This document shows, piece by piece, positions 45,560 through 55,126 of a DNA stretch of 64,000 bases. The DNA is from Devosia oryziradicis (GTDB lineage: Bacteria; Pseudomonadota; Alphaproteobacteria; Rhizobiales; Devosiaceae). The notes beneath the pieces were generated by a model that saw nothing but the letters and a program-made list of their open reading frames with translations, was not told the origin of the DNA and searched no databases. A program made the position numbers and the translations under genes. Position 1 is the stretch's first letter. Every line of letters starts with the position of its first letter. Location of the stretch: assembly GCF_016698645.1 (NCBI RefSeq), contig NZ_CP068047.1, forward strand, positions 2,701,001 to 2,765,000. Reading direction: 5' to 3'.

Positions 45560-46434
45560 CAACAATCGACGCGAGCCACCCAGTGCTCGCCGCACCCGAG
45601 CGCAGGAGGCCCATCGGCCTCCTGCTGGTCGCCATTCCCGTGTTGCTGGTGATCTGGCTTATCATCTGGCCGATCATTTCGGCGGTGATCCAGACCGTCT
45701 GGATCAAGACGCCGGACGGTGGCGGCGCGGTCTCGCTGGAGACCTACCGCTTCTTCTTCTCGGACAGCTACAGCCTGTCCAACCTCTCCATCACGCTGTG
45801 GACCACGGGCGTGTGCGCCGTCCTGCTGTTGGTGGTTTGCCTGCCCATTGCCCTTTACCTGCGCTTTTCGGATAGCAGGGTGGCCGCCTATGTGCAGGGC
45901 CTCGCCATCTTCCCGATGTTCGTCCCCTCGATCATCCTGAGTTTCGCCTTCATCCGCGTGCTGGGGCCGAACGGCACGGTCGACCTGGTGCTCAATGCGG
46001 TCGGCCTGCCCAAGATCCGGTCGCCCTACCTGACGCCCTGGGGGCCGGTGATTGGCCTGGTCTGGGACAATATCCCGCTGACCGTGCTGATCCTGCTGTC
46101 GGGGCTTGGCAATGTGTCCAACCAGGCGATCGAAGCGGCGCGCGATGTCGGCGCGGGGCGGTTTGCCCTGCTCTGGCACATCATCCTGCCGCGCATCTCG
46201 AACTCGATCCTGGTGGCGATTTCGTTCGCTGTGCTGGGCATCTTCTCGGCCTTTACGCTGCCCTATGTGCTGGGCCCGGCGGCGCCGGAAATGATGGGCC
46301 CGTTCATGCAGCGCACCTTCCGCGAGTTGTTCGAGCCACAGACGGCCATCACCCAGGCGGTGATCACCTTTGGCTTCTGCATCCTGTTCGGGCTCTTCTA
46401 TGTGCGCTCGGTCGCCAGGAACCAGGCGCCATGA
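45556..46434 (+). CDS. ABC transporter permease (first subunit)
   Basis: A 292-residue inner-membrane protein with about six helices, beginning GLLLVAIPVLLVIWLIIWPI. The EAA loop for ATPase contact reads QAIEAARDVGAGRFALLWHIILPRI. The GTG start overlaps the binding-protein TGA (GTGA), and the end overlaps the next permease by four bases. It is of the PotB/FbpB type. Confidence 0.93.
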   Translation: MTTIDASHPVLAAPERRRPIGLLLVAIPVLLVIWLIIWPIISAVIQTVWIKTPDGGGAVSLETYRFFFSDSYSLSNLSITLWTTGVCAVLLLVVCLPIALYLRFSDSRVAAYVQGLAIFPMFVPSIILSFAFIRVLGPNGTVDLVLNAVGLPKIRSPYLTPWGPVIGLVWDNIPLTVLILLSGLGNVSNQAIEAARDVGAGRFALLWHIILPRISNSILVAISFAVLGIFSAFTLPYVLGPAAPEMMGPFMQRTFRELFEPQTAITQAVITFGFCILFGLFYVRSVARNQAP

Positions 46435-47252
46435 CCTCAGCTGCCATCCGCCGCCCGATCGACTGGACGGGCATCATCTTTGCCGTTGTACTGACCCTGG
46501 TCATCGTGCTGCCGCTGGTCGTGGTGGGCACCTGGGCCTTTACCAATGTCTGGCGCTTCCCCTCGGTCATACCGCAGGAATTCGGGCTCAGGTTCTGGAA
46601 CCAAACGCTTGCCCGTGCCGACGTCTGGAGCTCGATCACGATGAGCCTGACGCTGGCGATGACGGTGACGTTGCTCTCGGCCCTGATCTGCCTGCCCGCC
46701 GCCTATGCCTTTGCCCGGCTGGATTTTCCAGGTCGCAACATCCTGTTCTTCTCGTTCCTGGCCGGCCACGCCTTCCCCAAATTCGGCCTGCTTGTGGCCA
46801 TTGCCGGCATTTTCCTCCAGCTCAATCTCATCGGCACCTTCTGGGGCGTGGTGCTGATCCAGCTGGTTGGCACGCTGCTGTTCATGATCTGGATTCCGGT
46901 TGCGGCGTTCCAGTCGGTGGACCGGCGCATGGAAGAAGCGGCGCGCGACGTCGGCGCCAGCCCGATGCGGGTATTCTGGTCGATCACCCTGCCCCAAGCC
47001 GGGCCGACCATCGCCGCAGCGGTGCTGCTGAGCTTTGTGGGCACGTTCTACGAGACGGAAGGCGCCTGGCTGATCGGCGCGCCGCAGGTGCGCACGCTGC
47101 CGGTGCTGATGATCTCGTTCATCAACAACCAGCCGGTCATCCAATATGGCGCGGTGCTGTCGGTGCTGCTCTGGGTGCCCAGCTTCATCGCGCTGCTGTT
47201 TGCGCGGCGCGTCGTCAATTCCGGTTCGTTTGCCCGCGGTTTCGGGGGCTAG
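46431..47252 (+). CDS. ABC transporter permease (second subunit)
   Basis: A 273-residue permease with about six helices (GIIFAVVLTLVIVLPLVVVGT first). The EAA loop is RMEEAARDVGASPMRVFWSITLPQAG. PotC-like partner of the preceding permease; the two overlap by ATGA. It is followed seven bases later by the ATPase. Confidence 0.93.
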   Translation: MTSAAIRRPIDWTGIIFAVVLTLVIVLPLVVVGTWAFTNVWRFPSVIPQEFGLRFWNQTLARADVWSSITMSLTLAMTVTLLSALICLPAAYAFARLDFPGRNILFFSFLAGHAFPKFGLLVAIAGIFLQLNLIGTFWGVVLIQLVGTLLFMIWIPVAAFQSVDRRMEEAARDVGASPMRVFWSITLPQAGPTIAAAVLLSFVGTFYETEGAWLIGAPQVRTLPVLMISFINNQPVIQYGAVLSVLLWVPSFIALLFARRVVNSGSFARGFGG

Positions 47253-47259
47253 GAAGATT

Positions 47260-48297
47260 ATGTCCGTTCTCAAGATCAAAGACGTTTCCAAGATTTTCGC
47301 CGGCGGCGTGCGGGCCGTGGAGAATTTCTCGCTCGATGTTGCCGATGGCGAGCTGGTGTGCCTGCTTGGTCCCTCGGGTTCGGGCAAGTCGACGCTGCTG
47401 CGCATGGTTGGCGGCTTCGAGCGGCCGACTTCGGGCGAGATGACGATCGACGGCGAGGACATCACGCATGTGCCGCCGGAAAAGCGCCCGACAGGGATGG
47501 TGTTCCAGAGCCACGCGCTGTGGACGCATATGAATGTGTTCAAGAACCTGGCCTTCGGTCTCAAGCTGCGCAAGGTGGCGCCGGACGAGATCAAGCGGCG
47601 CGTCGAGGCCGTGCTCGACCTGGTGGGCCTCAATGGCTACGGCGCGCGGCATGTCGCCAAGCTTTCGGGCGGGCAGCAGCAGCGTGTGGCGCTGGCGCGA
47701 TCGCTGGTGCTCGAGCCCAAAATCCTGCTGCTCGACGAACCGTTTGCGAGTCTGGACCAGCACTTGCGCGAAAGACTTCGCGAAGAGGTGCGCGACATCC
47801 AGCAGCGTCTCAAGATCACGACTCTGTTCGTAACGCATGGCCAGGACGAGGCGCTGTCGATGGCCGACCGGATCGTGGTGATGCGGGACGGCAAGACCGA
47901 GCAGATCGACCGGCCGGACGTGGTCTATCGCGAGCCGCGCACGCCGTTCGTGGCCGGCTTTATCGGCACGATGAACCTGATCGAAGGCAATGTCGCCAAT
48001 GGCATGTTCAGCAAGGGGGGTTATTCGACGCCCCTGCCGGTGAGCGACGGTCCGGCCATCCTCGCCGTTCGGCCGGAAGCGCTGGACCTCACTGTTGCCG
48101 GCGAGGGCAGCCAGGGCAAGGTGCACCGAGTCACCGACTATGGCACGCATGGGCTGGTCGATCTCGAGCTCAATGACTCTACGCGGGTAAAGGCCATGGT
48201 GAGCCATCCCGATATGTTCAGGGCGGGCCAGGGCGTGACCCTGTCTCCCAGGGCCATCGCTGCCTATCGGGACGGCGTGGTGATCCACCGGGCCTGA
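47260..48297 (+). CDS. ABC transporter ATP-binding protein
   Basis: A 345-residue ATPase: Walker A GPSGSGKST, Q-loop GMVFQSHALW, signature LSGGQQQRVALARS, Walker B ILLLDEPFASLD and H-loop FVTHGQDEALSMAD, followed by a TOBE-type regulatory domain (ILAVRPEALDLTV). The ATG at 47260 has AGGAAG seven bases upstream; upstream codons belong to the permease. It powers the two permeases. Confidence 0.95.
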   Translation: MSVLKIKDVSKIFAGGVRAVENFSLDVADGELVCLLGPSGSGKSTLLRMVGGFERPTSGEMTIDGEDITHVPPEKRPTGMVFQSHALWTHMNVFKNLAFGLKLRKVAPDEIKRRVEAVLDLVGLNGYGARHVAKLSGGQQQRVALARSLVLEPKILLLDEPFASLDQHLRERLREEVRDIQQRLKITTLFVTHGQDEALSMADRIVVMRDGKTEQIDRPDVVYREPRTPFVAGFIGTMNLIEGNVANGMFSKGGYSTPLPVSDGPAILAVRPEALDLTVAGEGSQGKVHRVTDYGTHGLVDLELNDSTRVKAMVSHPDMFRAGQGVTLSPRAIAAYRDGVVIHRA

Positions 48298-48298
48298 C

Positions 48299-49132
48299 AT
48301 GACCGATCCGCTCTACCTCACTCGCGATGGCCATCGCACCTGGCTGAAGTGGCATCGGGCGAGACGCAAGGCGAGCGACCCGGTGTTTACCGGGGGGCGC
48401 ATCCTCGAGGGCATGCGGCTGGGCGCGAGCGTCGAGGTGGACCTGGTGATCCATGCCGACCGGGGCTATGCGGTGCTGCATGACCTGAGCGTCGAACGCG
48501 AAACGACCGGTAACGGCAAGGTTGCCGAACTCGGCGCGGAGGCCTTGCGTAGCTTGTACCTGCGGGGCAATGACGGGACGCCGCTGAGCGAGCGGGTGAT
48601 GCTGCTGGAGGACCTGTGCGCGCTGCTGGCGGGGGGTGGGCTGCATCCCGACGCGCTGCTGCAGCTCGACTACAAGGAAGATGCCAGGGTGCTCGACGCG
48701 GCGGCGGTGGCCTCGTTCAAGGACAGCGTGGCGCCCGTGGCGCGGCACATGATCCTGTCATCGGGCGACGCTGCTTCGGTGCGGCTGCTGACGGCGGGCG
48801 TGGAAGGGCTGCGCATCGGCTATGACCCTTGCCATGCCGGTGCCTTCGAGCGACTGATGGAAACGCGGGATTTTGCCGGTTTCGTGCGCGATGCGGTGGC
48901 AGCATCGCCCAGGGCCGAGATGATTTACCTCGCCTGGCCGCTGGTGCTGGAGGCGGATCGGGCGGGTTTCGATATCGTCGCGGCCTTTCACGCCGAGGGG
49001 CGGCGGATCGATGCCTATACGATCCAGCGGGCGGATCACGAGAGCAGGCCAAGGGTGCAACGGCTGCTGGAGCTAAGGGTCGATCAGATTACGACGGATG
49101 ATCCGGAGGGGTTGGCGGCGTTGATGGGGTGA
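48299..49132 (+). CDS. glycerophosphodiester phosphodiesterase family protein
   Basis: A 277-residue GDPD-fold enzyme. It has the catalytic HRARRK in place of the usual HRG, the metal acids in EGMRLGASVEVDLV and the second histidine in AVLHDLSVERETTG; LLQLDYKED and ITTDDPEGLAALM follow. It starts within the ATPase stop region (TGACATGA), so it is coupled to the transporter. No signal peptide is seen, so it should act in the cytosol on imported phosphodiesters. The operon then ends at a long palindrome. Confidence 0.9.
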   Translation: MTDPLYLTRDGHRTWLKWHRARRKASDPVFTGGRILEGMRLGASVEVDLVIHADRGYAVLHDLSVERETTGNGKVAELGAEALRSLYLRGNDGTPLSERVMLLEDLCALLAGGGLHPDALLQLDYKEDARVLDAAAVASFKDSVAPVARHMILSSGDAASVRLLTAGVEGLRIGYDPCHAGAFERLMETRDFAGFVRDAVAASPRAEMIYLAWPLVLEADRAGFDIVAAFHAEGRRIDAYTIQRADHESRPRVQRLLELRVDQITTDDPEGLAALMG

Positions 49133-49159
49133 AGCAGGCCAAGCCATGCACACCCGCCG

Positions 49160-49249
49160 ATCGTCACCCTGGGGCTTGACCCGAGGGCTCTGTACTGACC
49201 GAGCTGTCCGCAAGTGAAGAGCCCTCGGGTCAAGCCCGAGGGTGACGAT
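49160..49249. repeat. long palindromic repeat (REP/RPE-like) between convergent genes
   Basis: Two 32-base arms (49160-49191 and 49218-49249) match as an inverted repeat at 31 of 32 positions around a 26-base loop. The core GGGCTTGACCCGAGGG type is familiar from intergenic palindromic elements of Hyphomicrobiales. Lying between a rightward and a leftward gene, it could also terminate transcription from both sides. Confidence 0.88.
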
Positions 49250-49286
49250 CCATTTTGGGGCTGATGATGGGCACTATAACAGGGTC

Positions 49287-50090
<804 letters not shown>

Positions 50091-50103
50091 GGAAGGCTCC
50101 GGG

Positions 50104-51777
50104 CTATTCCGAGGCGGTCTTGGGCTCGAGGACGGGATTGGGACGCAAGCGGCTCTCGTCGAGCTCGCCCTTGGTTTCGAGGATGGGATAGGCGACCGAG
50201 GCCAGGTGCGCGGTGATGCGCTTGAGATCGCGCAGGATATCGAGATGCAGCGAACTGGTCTCGACCGAGGCAGGCACGCGCTCGCGCACGCGCTGGATAT
50301 GAGCCTTGGCCGAACGGGCCTCGAGCTGGCGCACCTCGACCTTGGCTGCGACCAGCTGGCGAGCCAGTTGCGGATCACCGGTCATGAACACGGTCTGGCT
50401 CAATTGCATATTGGTGATGGTCTTTTCGTAGAGCGCGACGATTTCGGCGAGTCCATCGGCGGAAAATTTGAGCTGGCGCTTGGCGATCTTGGCAGCCACA
50501 TCGCACAGGCCGCCTTCGACGATATCCCCGATATGTTCGAGATTGATGGCGAAGCTCATGATTTCGCCCGAGCGACGGGCGTCGTCGGCGTCGAGCTCGG
50601 TCTGGTCGAGGCGCGTCAGGTAGAGCTTGATAGCCTGGTGCAGCGCGTCGACATCGTCATCGAGCATCGAGACGTTGCTGCGGGTGCCGGGGCCCGGCTT
50701 GCGCAGGGCTTCGAGGCTGCCGCGCAGCATGCTGAGGACGATATCGCTGACCCGCAGCGTCTCGCGCTGGGCAGCGGCGAGCGCGATGGTGGGCGTATCG
50801 AGCACACTATCGTCGAGATAGTTAGTGCCGCGCTCGGGCGTCGCCGGCTTGGGTACGGCCAGGGCCGCCAGCTTGCCGATCGGCCCGAGGATCGGCAGGA
50901 ACAGCACCAGCAGCACCAGGCTGAAGCCGATATGGGCGGCGATGGTGAGGCTATCGGAATTGGGCAGCACCGCCAGCAACAGATTGGCCGCGGGCACGGC
51001 GAAGATGGTCAGCACGATCGCGCCAATGGCGCGCACCACCAGATTGGCGAGCGTCAGACGCCGCGCTTCCACACCTTCATGCAGCACTGCCAGGAACGGC
51101 GGAATGGCTCCGCCCAGATTGGCGCCGGCCACGAGGGTGAGGGCCAGCGGCGGCGAGACGATGCCGGCCGAAGCCAGCAGTGCCACGAAGAGCACGACGG
51201 CAAGGCTAGACGAAGCGACCAGCGCCAGCACGGACGCAAGGATCAGCGCGAAGGCCGGCGCGTCACCGAGCCCACTCAGGATGGCGATCATCACCTCGGA
51301 CTCACGGAGCGGACCGGTGACGCCACCCACCAGCTGGAGCGCCAGCAGCATCAGGCCCAGGCCCAGGATGGCGCGGCCAATGCCCTTGCCGCGGGAATAC
51401 TTGCTGAGCTGGAAGACGGTCACGCCGACCAGGATCATGGCCGAGGCGAACCAGTGCACGTCGAGCGACAGGACCACCGCGGCAATGGCCGTGCCGACAT
51501 TGGCACCGAGCATCACCGCCTGCGCCATGCGTGGGTTGATGGCCCCGTTGCTAGCGAAAGAGGCGGTGATCACCGCCGTAGCCGTACTCGATTGCAGCGC
51601 CAGAGTGGCCATGATGCCCGACAGAACCGCGGTGAAGCGATTGCCGGTGCCCTTGGCGATCCATAGCCGCAACGATGCCCCGAAGGCCCGCATGACGCCG
51701 GTCTTGATCATCCGCAAGCCCCAGAGCAGCAGGGCTCCGGCACCAAGAAGATTGATCAATTGAATTGTGGAATGCAT
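50104..51777 (-). CDS. Na/Pi cotransporter family protein with PhoU-like domain
   Basis: A 557-residue protein. The N-terminal half has two inverted membrane repeats with the signature ALQSSTATAVITAS and VASSSLAVVLFVALL, typical of NptA-like sodium/phosphate cotransporters; the C-terminal half (about residue 345 on) is a PhoU-like helical domain (SDIVLSMLRGSLEAL, MSFAINLEHIGDIVEGG). It sits in the inner membrane and may export or import phosphate. It is the first gene with the IMPase downstream, and divergent from the HAD gene. Confidence 0.94.
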   Translation of the reverse strand: MHSTIQLINLLGAGALLLWGLRMIKTGVMRAFGASLRLWIAKGTGNRFTAVLSGIMATLALQSSTATAVITASFASNGAINPRMAQAVMLGANVGTAIAAVVLSLDVHWFASAMILVGVTVFQLSKYSRGKGIGRAILGLGLMLLALQLVGGVTGPLRESEVMIAILSGLGDAPAFALILASVLALVASSSLAVVLFVALLASAGIVSPPLALTLVAGANLGGAIPPFLAVLHEGVEARRLTLANLVVRAIGAIVLTIFAVPAANLLLAVLPNSDSLTIAAHIGFSLVLLVLFLPILGPIGKLAALAVPKPATPERGTNYLDDSVLDTPTIALAAAQRETLRVSDIVLSMLRGSLEALRKPGPGTRSNVSMLDDDVDALHQAIKLYLTRLDQTELDADDARRSGEIMSFAINLEHIGDIVEGGLCDVAAKIAKRQLKFSADGLAEIVALYEKTITNMQLSQTVFMTGDPQLARQLVAAKVEVRQLEARSAKAHIQRVRERVPASVETSSLHLDILRDLKRITAHLASVAYPILETKGELDESRLRPNPVLEPKTASE

Positions 51778-51802
51778 GTTCCCTTTCCACGCGCGGCTGG
51801 AA

Positions 51803-51815
51803 CGTACATTGTACG
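51803..51815. promoter_or_regulatory. palindrome upstream of the Na/Pi cotransporter
   Basis: CGTACA-T-TGTACG is a perfect inverted repeat 25 bases upstream of the cotransporter start. It may be an operator or a start-proximal hairpin; the protein is unknown. Confidence 0.4.
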
Positions 51816-51993
51816 CCTGCTAACTGATCTGTCGACCGATTTTACACATGGTTGAGGCTGCGCTCCGTCGGCGGTGCACGGTGTGCCCTTCGATGGGGGC
51901 GAAACGATGGTTGGCGCTTCCGCCCGAGGAGCCGCTGTCGCCAAGTGTCTGAATCAATTGCGTAATCCTAATCTGCTACCAAGGAGCTGCCTT

Positions 51994-53238
51994 ATGTCGC
52001 CAACAGTCCACCAACTCACCATTGGGGATTTTGCCCTGGCGCGGCAGCTGGCGCCGGTGATCCGGTTTGCCGACAATGAGCCTTTCCTGCCCAGCCATGT
52101 CGGGATCTCGATACTGGATGCGCCCGGCCGTTCGCCATCGAGTCGGCTCGACATCGCCTTCGAAACCGGCGTCGCCAAGGTCATCGAATATGCCGTCTGG
52201 TGGGACTGGGACATCCAGCACCTCTATGAACTGGAGCATATCTGGCTCAAGCTCGACGCCGCCGACAAGCTAGTTGCAGTGGAAGCCAGCTCGCATGGCG
52301 GCAAGCTTGCCATGACCGTTGCCGGCAGCGGCCTGCCCCTTGATGGTGGTCGCGTGACGCTGGTGTCGACGCCCGGCAAGCATGCCTTCACCGCATCGGC
52401 CGAAGATCAGACAGCGAACTGGCGGCTGACGAGCGTATCCTGCCAGGAACTGGCGGGACTGGACGGAGTGCTGATCAACGACAGGTTCCGCCCTGCCCTT
52501 GCCGAGGTGACGGCCGAGGATCATCGCGCCGTCAAGCGTTACCTGCAGGCGCGCGCTTTTCTGCCGAGCGCCACTTTCGAACAGCGTTTCGACCTGGCGG
52601 ATTCCGAGATGCTGAGCTGGGATGAACTCGCCGAGTGGATACCCGGACGGGTCAAGGCGGTGCTGGCACAGGTGCGCTACGAGCAGCCACTGCTCAAGGC
52701 GGTGTTTCTCGACAGCGGGGACACCTTGGTCAACGAAGCCACCGAAAAGCTCGATGCGGAGGGCTATGTCACCGAAGCCAGGCTTATTCCCGGCGCACTC
52801 GAAATGGTGCGCATGCTGGCCAGCGAGGGTTACCGGATCGTGCTGGTGGCGGATGGCCAAGTGCGGAGTTTCGACACGGTGCTGGGCGACCACGGCATCA
52901 CGCCGCATTTCCACGCGAGGGTGATTTCCGAGACCGCAGGCTGCGAGAAGCCGGACCGGAGGATGTTCGACCAGGCCATGGCCGCAGCCGGTCTGAGTGC
53001 CGATGACGCGGGATTGATCGTGATGGTTGGAAACCACCTCGAGCGGGACATCGGCGGCGCGAACCAGCTCGGCATTGTCAGCATATGGCAGAATTGGTCC
53101 AAGAAGCGCAGCCACATCCCAGAAAACGCGCAGCAGGTGCCCGACTATACCATCCGCTCGCCGGGCGAATTGCCCCAGTTGCTGGCCGACATCGAGCGAC
53201 AGATGGCGCGGGCCAAGTTGAACCCGGCAGGGGCGTAG
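51994..53238 (+). CDS. HAD family hydrolase with an unrecognised N-terminal domain
   Basis: A 414-residue protein. Residues 1-200 form a domain with IRFADNEPFLPSHVGISIL and VIEYAVWWDWDIQHLYELEH, a pattern I recall only from uncharacterised bacterial proteins. Residues about 230-395 are a HAD domain: KAVFLDSGDTLV (nucleophile Asp with Gly two residues on, where phosphatases have Asp), VLVADGQ, and EKPDRRMFDQAM with VGNHLERDIGGANQLG. AAGGAG precedes the ATG at 51994. The role is unknown; the missing second aspartate means activity should not be assumed. Confidence 0.85.
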   Translation: MSPTVHQLTIGDFALARQLAPVIRFADNEPFLPSHVGISILDAPGRSPSSRLDIAFETGVAKVIEYAVWWDWDIQHLYELEHIWLKLDAADKLVAVEASSHGGKLAMTVAGSGLPLDGGRVTLVSTPGKHAFTASAEDQTANWRLTSVSCQELAGLDGVLINDRFRPALAEVTAEDHRAVKRYLQARAFLPSATFEQRFDLADSEMLSWDELAEWIPGRVKAVLAQVRYEQPLLKAVFLDSGDTLVNEATEKLDAEGYVTEARLIPGALEMVRMLASEGYRIVLVADGQVRSFDTVLGDHGITPHFHARVISETAGCEKPDRRMFDQAMAAAGLSADDAGLIVMVGNHLERDIGGANQLGIVSIWQNWSKKRSHIPENAQQVPDYTIRSPGELPQLLADIERQMARAKLNPAGA

Positions 53239-53271
53239 AACCGTCAAGACACTTGACGCGGCCCGTGGTTT

Positions 53272-53286
53272 GTTCACTTTATGTTC
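53272..53286 (+). promoter_or_regulatory. SOS box (LexA operator) of dinB
   Basis: GTTC-ACTTTAT-GTTC is an exact match to the alphaproteobacterial LexA operator GTTC-N7-GTTC. It lies immediately upstream of dinB and covers the ATG at 53281. Confidence 0.85.
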
Positions 53287-53307
53287 TGCCACTCCGGCAG
53301 AACAGGT

Positions 53308-54558
53308 GTGAGCTTGGCCGACGCGACGATCCTCCATGCCGACCTGGACGCATTTTATGCGTCGGTAGAGCAGTTGCTCGATCCGGCGCTGCGCGGCCGG
53401 CCGATCGCGGTGGGCGGGGGCGTGGTACTGGCAGCCTCTTATGAAGCCAAGGCGTTTGGCGTGCGTGGGGGAATGCCGGGGCGGAAGGCGCGGGAGCTCT
53501 GCCCCCAGTTGCAGTTCGTGGGCGGCCATTTCAAGGAGTACCAGCGGCTGGGCGACGCCGCCATCGCCATCCTGGGCGACTACACCCCCCTGGTCGAGCG
53601 CATTTCCATTGACGAAGCCTTTGCCGATGTGGCCGGCACGGCGCATCTGTTCGGGCCGCCGGCGGCTATCGCGCAAGCTATTCGACGCCGGGTACGCGAG
53701 GAGGTCGGCTTGCCGATTTCGATCGGCGTGGCGCGAACCAAACACCTGGCCAAGATCGGCTCGCAGGTCGCCAAACCCGATGGGCTGGTGGTGATCGATC
53801 CGGCGCTGGAGACGGCTTTCCTGCAAGACTTGCCGGTCGGCCTGATGTGGGGCGTCGGGCCCGTGACCAGCGCCAAGCTGGCTGAGGCTGGCATTCGCAC
53901 GATCGGGCAACTGGCGGATATGCCGGGCCAGTCGCTCGAGCGGCTGGTGGGCCAGGCTGCGGGGCAGAAGCTGGCGGCGCTGGCCTGGAACCGCGATCCG
54001 CGCGTCATCGAAACCCATCGTCGCGCCCGCTCGGCCGGGGCGCAATCCGCGCTTGGCCGCAAGCCATTCGAGGAGCGAGTGTTCGGACCGACGCTGCGGC
54101 TGCTGGCGGACCGTATCGGTTCGCGACTGCGCGATAAATCCCTGTCCGGCCGAACGGTAACCGTGCGGGTACGGTTTGCGGACCTTCGGGCCGTCACCCG
54201 GGCAGTGACCCTGCCCGTCCCAGTGGCGGCCACGGCGATACTCGCCGAAGTGGCCGAAGACCTGACGCGCAGCGTCAGGCGGGACTTTCCGCAGGAGCGG
54301 TTCATTTCACTGCTCGCCATCTCGGTGTCCCACCTGGCGGTGGTCGATGGCATGCAACTGGAGTTCGGCCTAGGGCTGGCCGACGAGATACGGCGGCCCG
54401 GTACCCGCCGGGGTGCGGCGCGGTGGCAGGCCGACCTGGCCATGGACGCGGTGCGCGGCCGGTTTGGTTGGGAGGCGATCGGTTACGGCTCGGTGGTGCT
54501 GGAAGCGCCCAGGGCCGTGCCGAACGCTTTCCGCGAACTGGCCGAAAAGGAATTGTGA
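53308..54558 (+). CDS. dinB: DNA polymerase IV (Y-family, DinB)
   Basis: Error-prone lesion-bypass polymerase. About 416 residues with the Y-family catalytic motifs ILHADLDAFYASVEQ and ERISIDEAFADVAG, the finger text ASYEAKAFGVRGGM, a helix-hairpin-helix region (WGVGPVTSAKLAEAGIRTIGQLADM) and the little-finger domain. An in-frame ATG at 53281 exists but is inside the LexA operator, so the GTG at 53308 or TTG at 53314 is the more likely start. Expression should be induced by DNA damage. Confidence 0.92.
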   Translation: MSLADATILHADLDAFYASVEQLLDPALRGRPIAVGGGVVLAASYEAKAFGVRGGMPGRKARELCPQLQFVGGHFKEYQRLGDAAIAILGDYTPLVERISIDEAFADVAGTAHLFGPPAAIAQAIRRRVREEVGLPISIGVARTKHLAKIGSQVAKPDGLVVIDPALETAFLQDLPVGLMWGVGPVTSAKLAEAGIRTIGQLADMPGQSLERLVGQAAGQKLAALAWNRDPRVIETHRRARSAGAQSALGRKPFEERVFGPTLRLLADRIGSRLRDKSLSGRTVTVRVRFADLRAVTRAVTLPVPVAATAILAEVAEDLTRSVRRDFPQERFISLLAISVSHLAVVDGMQLEFGLGLADEIRRPGTRRGAARWQADLAMDAVRGRFGWEAIGYGSVVLEAPRAVPNAFRELAEKEL

Positions 54559-54577
54559 GGCCAGCCACACAAAAAGG

Positions 54578-54604
54578 CCCTCGGCCGGGTGCATCAGCCG
54601 AGGG
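54578..54604. terminator. hairpin downstream of dinB
   Basis: CCCTCGGC and GCCGAGGG enclose an 11-base loop, 20 bases after the dinB stop. The T-tract (GGCCTTTTT) lies on the minus-strand side, so its direction is uncertain. Confidence 0.5.
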
Positions 54605-54761
54605 TCAAATACGGGAAGTCTGGAGGTCGCAGGGGCAAACCTGCTGTTGTTCAACGCCGTGGGCGGCAAACGGTTCGCCAGTGACGCGGTTGTGATCGGT
54701 TTGGACCTACCGGTGCAACTGACTGCGGCAGCCAGTCATTGCTGTGGTCGAGGAGATTGCC

Positions 54762-55031
54762 ATGGCCCAAGCCCCAACCACCGAGCAGATCAGGAACGCC
54801 ATCGACAGCGGTGTTACCGGAGAGAAGGTCGGCTTTCCGGACCCCGCCGCCGCGCCTTTGGGGACCGATGCCGAGGCGGGCGGAAAGAGCCCGACCGCAG
54901 CGGAGCGAAAACTGGAGGCCCGTGTCCAGCCCCGGAATAACCAAGCTGCACCGCCGGATGGACGGGTGGTCTATCTAGGGCTCGTGGCGCTGGTGACAGG
55001 CGCAATCGTGCTTATCGGCATGTTCGCCTGA
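54762..55031 (+). CDS. small single-pass membrane protein of unknown function
   Basis: An 89-residue protein with a polar, Pro/Ala/Gly-rich N-terminal part (about 65 residues) and one C-terminal membrane helix (VVYLGLVALVTGAIVLIGMFA). The start is supported by GAGGAG seven bases before the ATG. A tail-anchored topology with the N-terminus in the cytosol is expected. No family is recognised. Confidence 0.72.
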   Translation: MAQAPTTEQIRNAIDSGVTGEKVGFPDPAAAPLGTDAEAGGKSPTAAERKLEARVQPRNNQAAPPDGRVVYLGLVALVTGAIVLIGMFA

Positions 55032-55126
55032 CGAGCGGGCAAAAGTCGCAAATTGCCTAAAATGCGCGCCATCTAACTTTTCGGCGCTTCGCGCATTGCT
55101 GCCAGCGTGGATGCGAGGAGATAGCC

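Noticed and set aside
52270..54045. 591-codon minus-strand frame
   Set aside because: Antisense to the HAD gene and dinB, both of which have clear motifs.
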